The notes under the pieces are model-generated. The model worked only from the letters and a program-made list of their open reading frames with translations, did no database searches and was not told where the DNA came from. 64,000 bases of DNA from Alphaproteobacteria bacterium (GTDB lineage: Bacteria; Pseudomonadota; Alphaproteobacteria; UBA6615). Both the position numbers and the translations under genes were made by a program. Location: positions 1 to 64,000 of the forward strand of contig JAKUPN010000002.1 of NCBI GenBank assembly GCA_022449545.1, given 5' to 3'. Positions 18,228 to 27,005 of this stretch are shown piece by piece (positions within the stretch are counted from its first letter, which is position 1; each line of letters opens with the position of its first letter).

Positions 18228-18614
18228 TTATTCTCCCAATAGTATGCTTCCATCACTATCCAGGTTTAGAGGTATTTTCATTAATTTTGATCCTACGCAA
18301 GGTCCGCTAATACATAGGCCGTCATGTTTACGAAATTTTGCTCCGTGAGTTGAGCATTGAATATATTTTTTCTCAAGATCTAAGAATACATCAGGCTTTA
18401 AATCGAGAGGAGATCCTTGGTGGGGGCAGATATTAAAATAACCTTGCACCTCATCGCCATCGGTCACTAAGAGAAGGTCTAAAGACCTATCAGGATCACC
18501 TTTTACTATTTTTTTAATTGACAACCCCTTACCTGTCTCGGTGATATCACTAATATGACATATGACTCGTTTATTTCCTCTCATTTCTGGTTGGTATTTT
18601 TTGTTGTCAGTCAT
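18228..18614 (-). CDS. Rieske [2Fe-2S] domain protein
   Basis: Stand-alone Rieske ferredoxin-like protein of 128 residues. The cluster ligands are all present: C63 and H65 in NICPHQGSPL, C87 and H90 in QCSTHGAKF. The second loop continues DGLCISGPC, typical of the fold. It may carry electrons for an oxygenase or act as a small redox component; no partner gene is adjacent. It lies between acs and the EVE-domain gene on the same strand. Confidence 0.9.
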   Translation of the reverse strand: MTDNKKYQPEMRGNKRVICHISDITETGKGLSIKKIVKGDPDRSLDLLLVTDGDEVQGYFNICPHQGSPLDLKPDVFLDLEKKYIQCSTHGAKFRKHDGLCISGPCVGSKLMKIPLNLDSDGSILLGE

Positions 18615-18677
18615 TTTTTGCTTTCCTAGTGGAATCTCGATCCTGAATTTTATTATCTCGAAAGCTTGAGCCTTAAA

Positions 18678-19088
18678 TCAGATCTCTTCAGCCATTCGGC
18701 AGACTTCTGCCCACTCTGAATCAGAAACAGGCTGGACTGAAAGACGAGAATTTTTAACTAAAACCATATCTGATAATCTAGGATTATCTTTAATTTCAGA
18801 TAAAGTCACCGGTTTTTTAACTCGGCTTACTGCTTTAAGGTCGACCATTCCAAAACGACCACTTTTGTCGGTATGGTCTGGATAGTGTTCTTTGACTACC
18901 TCAACGATTCCGATTATTTTTTTTTCATTAACCGAGTGATAAAAGAATCCAAGATCACCGATTTTCATTTTTTTCATATTATTATTTGCTTGATAATTAC
19001 GTACTCCATCCCAGTGTTCTGTACCCTTTTTTTCATGGTCCTTCCAAGACCAAGTGCTAGGCTCAGATTTAAAAAGCCAGTAAGACAT
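18678..19088 (-). CDS. EVE domain-containing protein
   Basis: PUA-like fold protein of 136 residues with the family's opening MSYWLFKSEPSTWSW, then WDGVRNYQANNNMK and DLGFFYHSVNEKKIIGIVEV. EVE domains read modified bases in nucleic acids and are related to YTH domains; single-domain bacterial versions are common and poorly studied. It is found near gpsA and tsaD in many alphaproteobacteria, as here. It starts at ATG. Confidence 0.93.
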   Translation of the reverse strand: MSYWLFKSEPSTWSWKDHEKKGTEHWDGVRNYQANNNMKKMKIGDLGFFYHSVNEKKIIGIVEVVKEHYPDHTDKSGRFGMVDLKAVSRVKKPVTLSEIKDNPRLSDMVLVKNSRLSVQPVSDSEWAEVCRMAEEI

Positions 19089-19147
19089 TTCATGGTTCCT
19101 TTATAATGCTCATATTTTATCTGATTTGATCAGTTTGTCCCTAATAC

Positions 19148-20137
19148 TTATGTTTCAGATCGAAGTGGACGAGATAGAATCTGAGAGACTGTTTTATCAA
19201 TATTAGCCTTATTATGTAAAATTTCATTTACTCCTGAGCATATTGGTAACTCAACACCAAGCTCTTTTCCTCTAATACATATAGCTTTTGCAGTATATAT
19301 TCCTTCTGCTACTGATTTTTGGTTTGCTAAAATTTCATTTACTTTAACCCCTCTTCCGAGTTTTAACCCTACACTATAATTGCGCGATGATTCTGAAGTG
19401 CAGGTTAATGTTAGGTCTCCAAGTCCGGAAAGCCCCATTAACGTAGATGGGTCCGCCTTTAGAGCTATGCCAAATCTTACCATTTCAGATAGGCCTCTAG
19501 AAATTATTGCAGCTCGCGCATTTTCCCCAAAGTTTTTACCCTTAGCTATTCCACATGCTATGGCTATAACATTTTTAACAGCCCCGCCAATTTGGGCTCC
19601 GATTATATCATTTGATGCGTAAGGGCGAAAAGTAGGCGTGCCGAATTCATTAACTAGCTTCTTGGCAGTGTCTAGGTTTTTAGAGGCAATGGTTACAGCT
19701 GCCGGTAATCCTCTTGCGACCTCATGGGCAAATGTTGGCCCAGAAAGTATTGCCACAGGAATTTCAGGAACAATATCCTCTATTACCTCGCTGAGTAATT
19801 TACCACTTTTTTGTTCTATTCCTTTGGAACATAAGATTAATTTGGTTTCTCTACCAAATTGGTTTTTTGTTGCCATAATGATTTCGCGAACAAATTGTGC
19901 TGGGGTAACAAGCAGAACTATATCCTGATTAACTGTTTCAGATAGGGAACTAGTCGAACGGACTGAATCAGGAAAAGTAATACCTGGCAAGAATTCGGGG
20001 TTGATCTGCTTATTATTTATAAATTCAACAACATCACTTTCATGCGCTCGTAATAAAACCTCACGTCCTGCCCTTGCTACTGCTATAGCTAATGCAGATC
20101 CCCAAGCCCCAGCTCCAATAATTCCAACTTTCATCAT
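19148..20137 (-). CDS. gpsA: NAD(P)H-dependent glycerol-3-phosphate dehydrogenase
   Basis: Reduces dihydroxyacetone phosphate to sn-glycerol-3-phosphate for phospholipid synthesis. The 329 residues include the nucleotide-binding GIIGAGAWGSALAIAVARAG at the N-terminus, CSKGIEQKSGKLLSE, SGPTFAHEVARGLPAA, GGAVKNVIAIACGI with the catalytic Lys, and GLSGLGDLTLTCTS. It starts at a double ATG (20137 or 20134). It lies downstream of tsaD on the same strand, a common alphaproteobacterial order. Confidence 0.96.
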   Translation of the reverse strand: MMKVGIIGAGAWGSALAIAVARAGREVLLRAHESDVVEFINNKQINPEFLPGITFPDSVRSTSSLSETVNQDIVLLVTPAQFVREIIMATKNQFGRETKLILCSKGIEQKSGKLLSEVIEDIVPEIPVAILSGPTFAHEVARGLPAAVTIASKNLDTAKKLVNEFGTPTFRPYASNDIIGAQIGGAVKNVIAIACGIAKGKNFGENARAAIISRGLSEMVRFGIALKADPSTLMGLSGLGDLTLTCTSESSRNYSVGLKLGRGVKVNEILANQKSVAEGIYTAKAICIRGKELGVELPICSGVNEILHNKANIDKTVSQILSRPLRSET

Positions 20138-20222
20138 TTCTCTATTAGCTCAAATTAATGCGGTAAAATATATATTTTAAGTTTTATTAGATGCCATATG
20201 CTTTAATTGCATAAGCCAAAAA

Positions 20223-21272
20223 TCATAAGTTTGCACTATAAGATTTACCCTCTTCCAGGGGCCAGCGAGGCCGGGGAGAAAAGTTAAGATTAGTTTTTTC
20301 TCCATTCTGAAGATGTTCTAACGCTGCCCAAGCTATCATTGCTGCATTATCAGTGCATAGAATTGGTGGGGGGGCGATCAAATCTGCTTTATGCATTGTA
20401 CATACCTCACGTAAGCTATCTCGTAAATATAAATTTGAGGCAACTCCTCCTGCAGCAACCAATACTGGTCTAATTTCAGGAAAAGCCTTTGTAAATTCTT
20501 TAAAAGCATTGGTACATCGATCTTTTAAAACATCTGCCACTGCACATTGGAATGAAGCGGCGATGTCGGCTGCTTCGTCAGAAGATAATTTATTTTTACC
20601 TAGTTTTACAACTGAGTTGCGGACAGCTGTTTTAAGGCCGGAGAAAGAAAAATCACAACCAGGACGACCAGAAAGCGGTCTCGGTAATGTAAGGCTTTGT
20701 GGATTGCCAGTTTTAGCTGCACTTTCTATTGCTGGTCCTCCCGGATAACCTAAGTCAAGTAATTTAGCTGTTTTATCAAATGCTTCGCCGATAGCATCAT
20801 CTATGGTGCCCCCTAGCTTCTCGTATTGACCAAGCTCTCTAGCAATTAATAGTTGGCAGTGACCGCCAGACACCAATAGCAAAAGGTATGGAAAAGTAAC
20901 TCCATGAGATAATCGTGCACTAAGAGCATGGCCCTCTAAATGGTTGATGGCTAAAAAAGGAAGTTTGTGGACATCCGCGATTGCTTTGGCAGTCATCACT
21001 CCCACCGTTACACCGCCTATTAAGCCTGGACCTCCAGTTACCCCTATACCGCTTAAATCTTGAAAGCTTACATTAGCTATTTTTAAAGCCTTGATAATAA
21101 CAGCGTTTAAGTATTCGAGGTGTGCTCGAGCCGCTATCTCTGGTACGACACCTCCATAAGGTCTATGTTCTTCAAACTGACTTAGTATTTCGTTTGATAG
21201 GATGGTGCGATCTACAGCAACTACAGCAGCAGCAGTTTCATCGCAGCTAGTTTCGATACCGAGAACAATCAT
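20223..21272 (-). CDS. tsaD: tRNA threonylcarbamoyladenosine synthase subunit TsaD
   Basis: Transfers threonylcarbamoyl to A37 of ANN-decoding tRNAs, with TsaB and TsaE. The 349 residues show GIETSCDETAAAVV at the start, the metal-binding NHLEGHALSARL (two His), VSGGHCQLL, FDKTAKLLDLGYPGGP and DNAAMIAWA. All ASKHA-fold signatures are intact. It is divergent from hemC, with a 108-base gap to the preferred hemC start that must hold both promoters. Confidence 0.97.
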   Translation of the reverse strand: MIVLGIETSCDETAAAVVAVDRTILSNEILSQFEEHRPYGGVVPEIAARAHLEYLNAVIIKALKIANVSFQDLSGIGVTGGPGLIGGVTVGVMTAKAIADVHKLPFLAINHLEGHALSARLSHGVTFPYLLLLVSGGHCQLLIARELGQYEKLGGTIDDAIGEAFDKTAKLLDLGYPGGPAIESAAKTGNPQSLTLPRPLSGRPGCDFSFSGLKTAVRNSVVKLGKNKLSSDEAADIAASFQCAVADVLKDRCTNAFKEFTKAFPEIRPVLVAAGGVASNLYLRDSLREVCTMHKADLIAPPPILCTDNAAMIAWAALEHLQNGEKTNLNFSPRPRWPLEEGKSYSANL

Positions 21273-21380
21273 ATCTGATCATGTAATATTATTTGCAGTT
21301 TTTAGTTAGCCAAAGTGGCGATAAAATATTTCTATAATGGTATGCTTTATATATTAATTTTTAGAGCTTATGACGAAATA

Positions 21381-22301
21381 ATGACACTAATACAAATAAA
21401 AATTGGAACTCGTGGAAGCCCACTTGCTTTAGCTCAAGCAAATCAGGTGCGTAATTTACTGATTAAAAACAACCCTAACATGCCTGAACCAGTGGTTAAG
21501 GTTATTAAAACAACTGGAGACAGTATTACTGATAGTCCTCTAGCAGATTTAGGTGGAAAGGGACTTTTTACAAAAGAGATAGAGATAGAATTAATTGAGG
21601 GCAAAATTGATGTTGCTGTTCACTCCATGAAGGATGTTGAATCTTTTTTGCCAAAAGGGTTGATTATAGACTGTTATTTGCCTCGTGAGGATCCTCGCGA
21701 TGTATTAATTGGTGCTTCGTCTATAGAATCTTTGCCAGTAGGGGCTCGTGTTGGTACTGCTTCATTACGACGAAGTGCTCAACTTTTATCTATTAGGTCA
21801 GATCTGAAAATTTTATTATTACGTGGAAATATAGGGACCCGATTGGAAAAACTCGCAAGTGGAGAAGTAGATGCGACTATTCTTGCTCTAGCGGGTCTAA
21901 AGAGACTGGAAAAGACGGAAGTAATTGGGACCGTGTTGGAACCAGATGTGTTTTTGCCGTCCGTTGGTCAGGGGGCCATTGGCGTGGAAAGACGCAAATC
22001 TGACCTAAACATAGGAAAATTACTGACCTCAATAAATCACTCTGAGACAGAGAAGTGTATCACTTGCGAGCGTTCTATGCTGGCTGCTTTGGATGGAACA
22101 TGCAGAACTCCAGTAGGGGGATTAGCCACATTAAAAGGTGATAAGATCAATCTAGAGGGGATGCTGGTCTGGCCCGATGGAACTGGTATAGAACGATTAG
22201 CTCGGGTTGGGGATAAGAAAGATGCTCATTCCCTAGGTCATTCCGTGGGTAATGAACTAAGAAAACTTATAGGACCAGATTTCTTCAAGAGTTTGTTATG
22301 A
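21381..22301 (+). CDS. hemC: Hydroxymethylbilane synthase (porphobilinogen deaminase)
   Basis: Joins four porphobilinogens into hydroxymethylbilane in tetrapyrrole synthesis. From ATG 21381 it has 306 residues starting MTLIQIKIGTRGSPLALAQA. Other marks are VHSMKDVESFLP, LPREDPRDVL, ASLRRSAQLL, LRGNIGTRLEKL and LAALDGTCRTPVGG, whose Cys binds the dipyrromethane cofactor. A longer in-frame reading to 21315 adds a non-conserved stretch and is rejected. Its end overlaps hemD by four bases (ATGA). Confidence 0.96.
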   Translation: MTLIQIKIGTRGSPLALAQANQVRNLLIKNNPNMPEPVVKVIKTTGDSITDSPLADLGGKGLFTKEIEIELIEGKIDVAVHSMKDVESFLPKGLIIDCYLPREDPRDVLIGASSIESLPVGARVGTASLRRSAQLLSIRSDLKILLLRGNIGTRLEKLASGEVDATILALAGLKRLEKTEVIGTVLEPDVFLPSVGQGAIGVERRKSDLNIGKLLTSINHSETEKCITCERSMLAALDGTCRTPVGGLATLKGDKINLEGMLVWPDGTGIERLARVGDKKDAHSLGHSVGNELRKLIGPDFFKSLL

Positions 22302-23017
22302 AATCTATTTATTGCAAAACGGCACTACTAACCCGCCCATTAAATGACAGTTTAGACACTAAAGCGAGATTAGATAAATTAAGTATAGAAGCGGTTATAG
22401 CCCCTTTGATACAAATAAGCTTTATAGAGAATGTTAAGCTTAATTTAGATAGTTTTCAGGCCTGTCTTGTCACCAGTTCTAATGGAGTGCGGGCGCTTAC
22501 TAAGATCACTAAAAACAGGAGTATCCCAATGGTGTCTGTTGGAGCTGCAACAGCCAGGACCGCTTCTCAGGCTGGGTTTAGAAATATTGATAGCGCAGAG
22601 GGTGGTGTAGATGATCTTATCGCTTTGGTGAAGAAAAAGTTTGATCCTAGAAACGGAACTCTAGTGCATGTAACTGGCAGCGCTGTTGCTGGAGATGTTG
22701 TTGGAGACCTTAAGAAGTTAGGTTATATGATTAAAACAGAGCAGCTCTATAAATCAGATGCAGTAGGTAAGATGCCTGAACTTGCCGAATATAATTTAAG
22801 GGAGAAACTGTTAGATTTCGCATTATTCTACTCTCCCAGAACGGCATTGCTTTTTTCAGAATTAGTAATTTCTTCCGGATTGGAAACTTTTTGTAACAAC
22901 GTAATAGCATGCTGTCTGAGCCAAAATGTTGGTAATGCGCTGCATTTGCCATTTTCTCAGATTCGTACGGCTGATTACCCTAACCAGGAATCCCTTCTTT
23001 CGTTGCTCATAAAATAG
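22298..23017 (+). CDS. hemD: Uroporphyrinogen-III synthase
   Basis: Closes hydroxymethylbilane to uroporphyrinogen III. HemD sequences diverge widely, but the 239 residues show TRPLNDSLDTKARL, CLVTSSNGVRAL, VSVGAATARTA, HVTGSAVAGDVVGDL and FYSPRTALLF in the expected order. Translation is coupled to hemC through an ATGA overlap. The Mic60-like gene follows after 95 bases, giving the usual alphaproteobacterial hemC-hemD-Mic60-hemY order. Confidence 0.92.
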   Translation: MKSIYCKTALLTRPLNDSLDTKARLDKLSIEAVIAPLIQISFIENVKLNLDSFQACLVTSSNGVRALTKITKNRSIPMVSVGAATARTASQAGFRNIDSAEGGVDDLIALVKKKFDPRNGTLVHVTGSAVAGDVVGDLKKLGYMIKTEQLYKSDAVGKMPELAEYNLREKLLDFALFYSPRTALLFSELVISSGLETFCNNVIACCLSQNVGNALHLPFSQIRTADYPNQESLLSLLIK

Positions 23018-23112
23018 ACGCCGTACGTTCTTAAATCCTTATCTGTCATAGCATTTATTAAAAAAAAGTATGTACTCGTACGTATGTATACTATATAGTA
23101 CATCTTATAAAG

Positions 23113-24417
23113 ATGAACGATTCCATACACATCGACCTGAAAGACACTGAGGCTATAATTAAGGCATTCGGTGGAATTCGGCCTATGGCCAGTAAACTTG
23201 ATGTCCCAGTAAGCACGGTTCAGGGCTGGAAACAGAGAGGTGCTTTTCCTAAATCGCGAGAAAGTGATATTTTAAATGCTTCAAAAAAACTTGGAATAGA
23301 TCTAAGAAGCGTTGAAAGGTCTCCAGAAAAGCCTGATGAGCTAATTAAAGATCAGTCTAATGAGAGTGGTGGCAAAAAGTCTTCTTATATTACTAATAAC
23401 CCTAAAAAAATGAGGAAATTAAGCCTATTTAATATTCTCCTGGCTGTTTTTTTGATCATTTCTTTAGTTGTGGGCGCTTGGTTGGTAATAGGAGAAAGAA
23501 ATAGTAGTCAAGGGGTCTTTTTTACTAATGCTAATGAAACATTGAAAAAGCGCATTGATGAACTGGAAGTCGCTTTAAACCAAAATGATATTAAAAAGAG
23601 CCAGCAGCAAATTATCAGAGACATTAACAGCATAGATGACCAGATAAGTAAGAATTCTATGAAAATCGCCCAAAGCGAAATATTGATTGATAATTTTCGT
23701 AATCTTATGACTAGGTTAGATACTTTAGAAATAAGCATGGAAGATTTAAAAACAAATTCAGTAAACCTGTCCGGACTAACTGTTAACGACCTACGACAAG
23801 CCAAAAATGAAATCGCCTCGATGCGAGATAAGTTAAATAATCTAGAAAGTTCTGGCTATATAGCTGAAAAAGCTCAAGATAACTATACACTTTTAGCATT
23901 AATGATTGGTTTGTTAAAAAGAGAGGTAGAACAAGGCTACCCATACCAAATGATGCTTTCCCAAATACAAGAGGTTGAATTACTAGATAACGACATAAAG
24001 TCGTTTTTGAATGAATTGACGCCTGGATCACTAGTTGGAGTCCAAACGAAAAAAAGTCTGATTAAAGAATACCCCGATCTCATCAAGTTGTTATTTAATT
24101 CTAATGAAGATGGGCCTCCCAAAGATTGGATTGAGCGCGGTCTCAGGACGGTAAAGAGTATTGTAACACTAAGAAGAATTGGTTCTGAAGTGCCAGGTCA
24201 GTCTTTGGAGGCCATAATAGCTCGATCTGAAGCCTATGTTGCAACAGGAAACTTGAAGGCAGCAGCTCAGGAACTAATGAGTTTAAAAGGTACAGCGGCG
24301 ACAATATCTAAATCTTGGATAGAAGCTGTAAACTATCGTATATCAGTCGATTCTACCCTTAGAAAGCTTGAAAAACATGTAATCAATAAACTTAAAGCAA
24401 AGACTGGTGGAACTTAA
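23113..24417 (+). CDS. Mic60/mitofilin-like membrane protein with N-terminal HTH-like domain
   Basis: Alphaproteobacterial relative of Mic60 (COG4223-type), 434 residues. Residues 12-60 form a helix-turn-helix-like segment (AFGGIRPMASKLDVPVSTVQ) resembling the carph-isopro domain. A single membrane helix lies at about 104-126, then a predicted coiled coil to about 265 and a C-terminal helical mitofilin-like region ending in LRKLEKHVINKLKA. Mic60 homologues shape inner-membrane folds and contact the outer membrane. The family call rests on topology and on its place between hemD and the hemY-like gene, whose ATG overlaps this stop by one base (TAATG). The N-terminal domain would face the cytosol; its role is unknown. 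Confidence 0.8.
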   Translation: MNDSIHIDLKDTEAIIKAFGGIRPMASKLDVPVSTVQGWKQRGAFPKSRESDILNASKKLGIDLRSVERSPEKPDELIKDQSNESGGKKSSYITNNPKKMRKLSLFNILLAVFLIISLVVGAWLVIGERNSSQGVFFTNANETLKKRIDELEVALNQNDIKKSQQQIIRDINSIDDQISKNSMKIAQSEILIDNFRNLMTRLDTLEISMEDLKTNSVNLSGLTVNDLRQAKNEIASMRDKLNNLESSGYIAEKAQDNYTLLALMIGLLKREVEQGYPYQMMLSQIQEVELLDNDIKSFLNELTPGSLVGVQTKKSLIKEYPDLIKLLFNSNEDGPPKDWIERGLRTVKSIVTLRRIGSEVPGQSLEAIIARSEAYVATGNLKAAAQELMSLKGTAATISKSWIEAVNYRISVDSTLRKLEKHVINKLKAKTGGT

Positions 24418-25757
24418 TGTTCAGGGCGCTGGTATTTTTTATACAGATAGCTGTTTTAGTAACAGTTTCCGTCTGGCTTGCTAACAGACCGGGCCTTGTT
24501 GAAATAGATTGGCAGGGATGGCGACTAGAGACATCCGTAGGTGTTCTGGCGCTAGCGATATTTTTACTTATTGTTTTTTTTGCTCTTTTATATTCATCTT
24601 GGAGATGGATTAGGCGTCAACCAAATGACTTAATAAAATCACACCGATATAGGAATGAAGCTAAGGGATATCGTGCATTAACAGATGGATTAGCGGCAGT
24701 GGCGGCGGGCGACACTAGAGCCGCAAGAAAACTGGCCCGCAGGGCAAATTCTCTGTTAAATACTCCTTCGCTTACTTTATTACTTTCAGCTCAGGCAGCT
24801 CAGTTAGATGGGAACGAGGTCGCTGCAAAACATTGTTTTGAACAAATGTTAGACCGTTCAGAAACTGAATTTCTGGGTCTCAGAGGACTTATATTGCAGG
24901 CTCTTAGAGATGGTGAAGATGAGAGGGCTCTAGATTTATCGAAAAGAGCATATTTAATTCAACCTTCTTCATCATGGATTATTGATACATTATTAAGTCT
25001 TCACACAAAGTCTCATAGGTGGTTAGAGGCGCAAAAACTTGTAGAGGAAGCACAGACTAAAAAGAGGTTTTCTGCGGATTCTAGCCGCAGACAACAAGCA
25101 GCACTTCTAACTGAAAGGGCCAAAAACTCTATTGAGTTAGGCAACAGCATAGATGCAGTTCAACAGGCTAAAAGAGCCCACGAGCTTGATCCATCAAATA
25201 GTACCGCAGGGATATTGTTTGCAAGGCTTCTTTTTCAAGAAGGACGTGAACGCAATGCATTTAGGGTATTAGAAGGGCTTTGGCGAAAATCACCTCATCC
25301 AGAGATTGCGTCCACGTATCTAGAATTACTAGGCCCCAATTCAGCTTTGGATCGATATTCTGCAATTACAAAACTCACTAAGGAAAATCGAGCCCATCCT
25401 GAAAGCCGTTACGTGATAGCAGAGCGGGCTGTTGAAGCACATTTATGGGGAGAGGCCAAACAACAGTTAAGGGAATTAGAAACTTTATCGCCAACGGCTC
25501 GAGTATTTAGGTTAAAGGCTAGATTGGAAGAAGCAGAAACTGAGGATGACACAGCTGTAAGAAGATGGATAGATCGAGCAACTGAAGCGGAAGAAGATAA
25601 GTCCTGGGTTTGTTCCCATTGTGGAACAGTTGCAGATGAATGGTCGGCCGTGTGTGCCAACTGTAGTGCTTTTGCAACTCTGTCTTGGAAACAACCACCT
25701 AGGGCTTATCGAAGTCTCATAGAAGCTTCTAAAAAAGAAGACATAGTTTTTTCGTGA
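24417..25757 (+). CDS. HemY-like membrane protein with TPR-like helices and C-terminal zinc ribbon
   Basis: HemY_N family protein of 446 residues, not the protoporphyrinogen oxidase also called HemY. Two membrane helices lie at about 3-22 and 42-62, followed by helical repeats with TPR-like spacing. The C-terminus has a zinc ribbon, C399-x2-C402 and C413-x2-C416, followed by the common FATLSWKQPP. It shares a one-base overlap with the Mic60-like gene. Members are thought to scaffold late haem enzymes, but the activity is not established. No terminator is seen before the convergent oxygenase gene 37 bases on. Confidence 0.9.
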   Translation: MFRALVFFIQIAVLVTVSVWLANRPGLVEIDWQGWRLETSVGVLALAIFLLIVFFALLYSSWRWIRRQPNDLIKSHRYRNEAKGYRALTDGLAAVAAGDTRAARKLARRANSLLNTPSLTLLLSAQAAQLDGNEVAAKHCFEQMLDRSETEFLGLRGLILQALRDGEDERALDLSKRAYLIQPSSSWIIDTLLSLHTKSHRWLEAQKLVEEAQTKKRFSADSSRRQQAALLTERAKNSIELGNSIDAVQQAKRAHELDPSNSTAGILFARLLFQEGRERNAFRVLEGLWRKSPHPEIASTYLELLGPNSALDRYSAITKLTKENRAHPESRYVIAERAVEAHLWGEAKQQLRELETLSPTARVFRLKARLEEAETEDDTAVRRWIDRATEAEEDKSWVCSHCGTVADEWSAVCANCSAFATLSWKQPPRAYRSLIEASKKEDIVFS

Positions 25758-25794
25758 GATTTAAACAGACAGGTTGGTTTTGATTTATTGCACC

Positions 25795-26835
25795 TTATTC
25801 AATATTTTCGAAGTCCTCGAAATGCTTATAAACTTTAGTCATATACTCCGAGTGAAACTCCTGAAAAGAAACCGGTTTGTATTTAGGTTTATTATCTGTG
25901 TGGGTACATGTAGGCAAACAGGTGACCCGCTGTTCTAGGTTAGGACTAAAAAAGAATGGCAATGAATATCTATGCTTTTTAATTGAGGGCACTACTCTGT
26001 GTGGCGTTGCCCTTACAAAATTATTAGTCCAACGTTCCAGAAGTTGACCAAAATTAACCACAATTGCGCCATCAGGTACGTCTGGCCAGAACCAATTACC
26101 TTGGGAATCTAAAATCTGAATACCAGGTTCATTTTCCTTAGGTAAAAATGTCATGACACTGGTATCAGAATGAGCCCCAAGCCCATATTCGTTCTGCAAA
26201 AGATCTGTTTTAGGGGGATAATGGATTAGCCTGACATAACAATGGGGTTTACTAAAAAAGGGAGTAAAATATTCTGTATCTAGATTAAAAACCCTTGCCC
26301 ATATAGGGAGTATTTTAAGTGCAAGATTTGTCATTTTTTTAGAGTAATTTAAAGAGGCCTTTGCTAATTCAGATGAGTTATCTGGCCAACGGTTGCGTCC
26401 AAATAACCTTTTTCCAGCCTTAACATGCGGATTGTTTTCGTCATAGTCTGTGCCGAAATTAAATGCTTCATAATTATCTATTTGTACTCTTTCTGCATAA
26501 CGAGATTCTCTTAATGAAGTTGACCGAAAGGGCAGATAGCCTCGCTCATGTTGATCAACTTTTAGTGCCAGTTTTTGATCACTAGGAAGTGCAAAAAAGT
26601 TGGTGGCTTGCTTTTGCATCTCTTTAATAACGCTCTTGGGTATCCCATGGTTTATTATGCACATGAAGCCAATACCTTCGGCGATATCTTTGAGGTCTCT
26701 GCATGTTTTATCAATTAGTGATAAGTCGCCTGACAGATAGGGGCCCAAATCGAGGATCGGTAAGGGATACTTTTCGGCATTCCGGAGCTGATTTTCGAAT
26801 TTCTTATCTTTTTTATCTAGAGGAGTCCTTGGCAT
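25795..26835 (-). CDS. 2-oxoglutarate/Fe(II)-dependent dioxygenase, isopenicillin N synthase family
   Basis: Non-haem iron oxygenase. From the ATG at 26835 it has 346 residues. The N-terminal DIOX_N part has PILDLGPYLSG and GFMCIINHGIP. The jelly-roll core carries the iron ligands H222 and D224 (GAHSDTSVMTF) and H279 (ATPHRVV), and the 2-oxoglutarate-binding R289-x-S291 (HRYSLPFF). A longer in-frame reading to 26922 overlaps the opposite gene region and looks unconserved. Family members oxidise amino acids, flavonoids, pyrimidines and other small molecules; the substrate is unknown. It is divergent from the amidohydrolase, with 170 bases between. Confidence 0.88.
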   Translation of the reverse strand: MPRTPLDKKDKKFENQLRNAEKYPLPILDLGPYLSGDLSLIDKTCRDLKDIAEGIGFMCIINHGIPKSVIKEMQKQATNFFALPSDQKLALKVDQHERGYLPFRSTSLRESRYAERVQIDNYEAFNFGTDYDENNPHVKAGKRLFGRNRWPDNSSELAKASLNYSKKMTNLALKILPIWARVFNLDTEYFTPFFSKPHCYVRLIHYPPKTDLLQNEYGLGAHSDTSVMTFLPKENEPGIQILDSQGNWFWPDVPDGAIVVNFGQLLERWTNNFVRATPHRVVPSIKKHRYSLPFFFSPNLEQRVTCLPTCTHTDNKPKYKPVSFQEFHSEYMTKVYKHFEDFENIE

Positions 26836-27005
26836 ATAGTTATACCGTTTGTTGTAAAGAGCATTCTGTTTGTTAAGGTTTGATTTACAAACAAGCAGTG
26901 TAATGATTGAATAATTATCCATTAAAAGGAAGTAAAAAGATTTTAATTTTTTTATCTTCGTTATTTAACCAGGTTACTTGGTCGTTTTATTGCTTGAGAT
27001 TTAAA

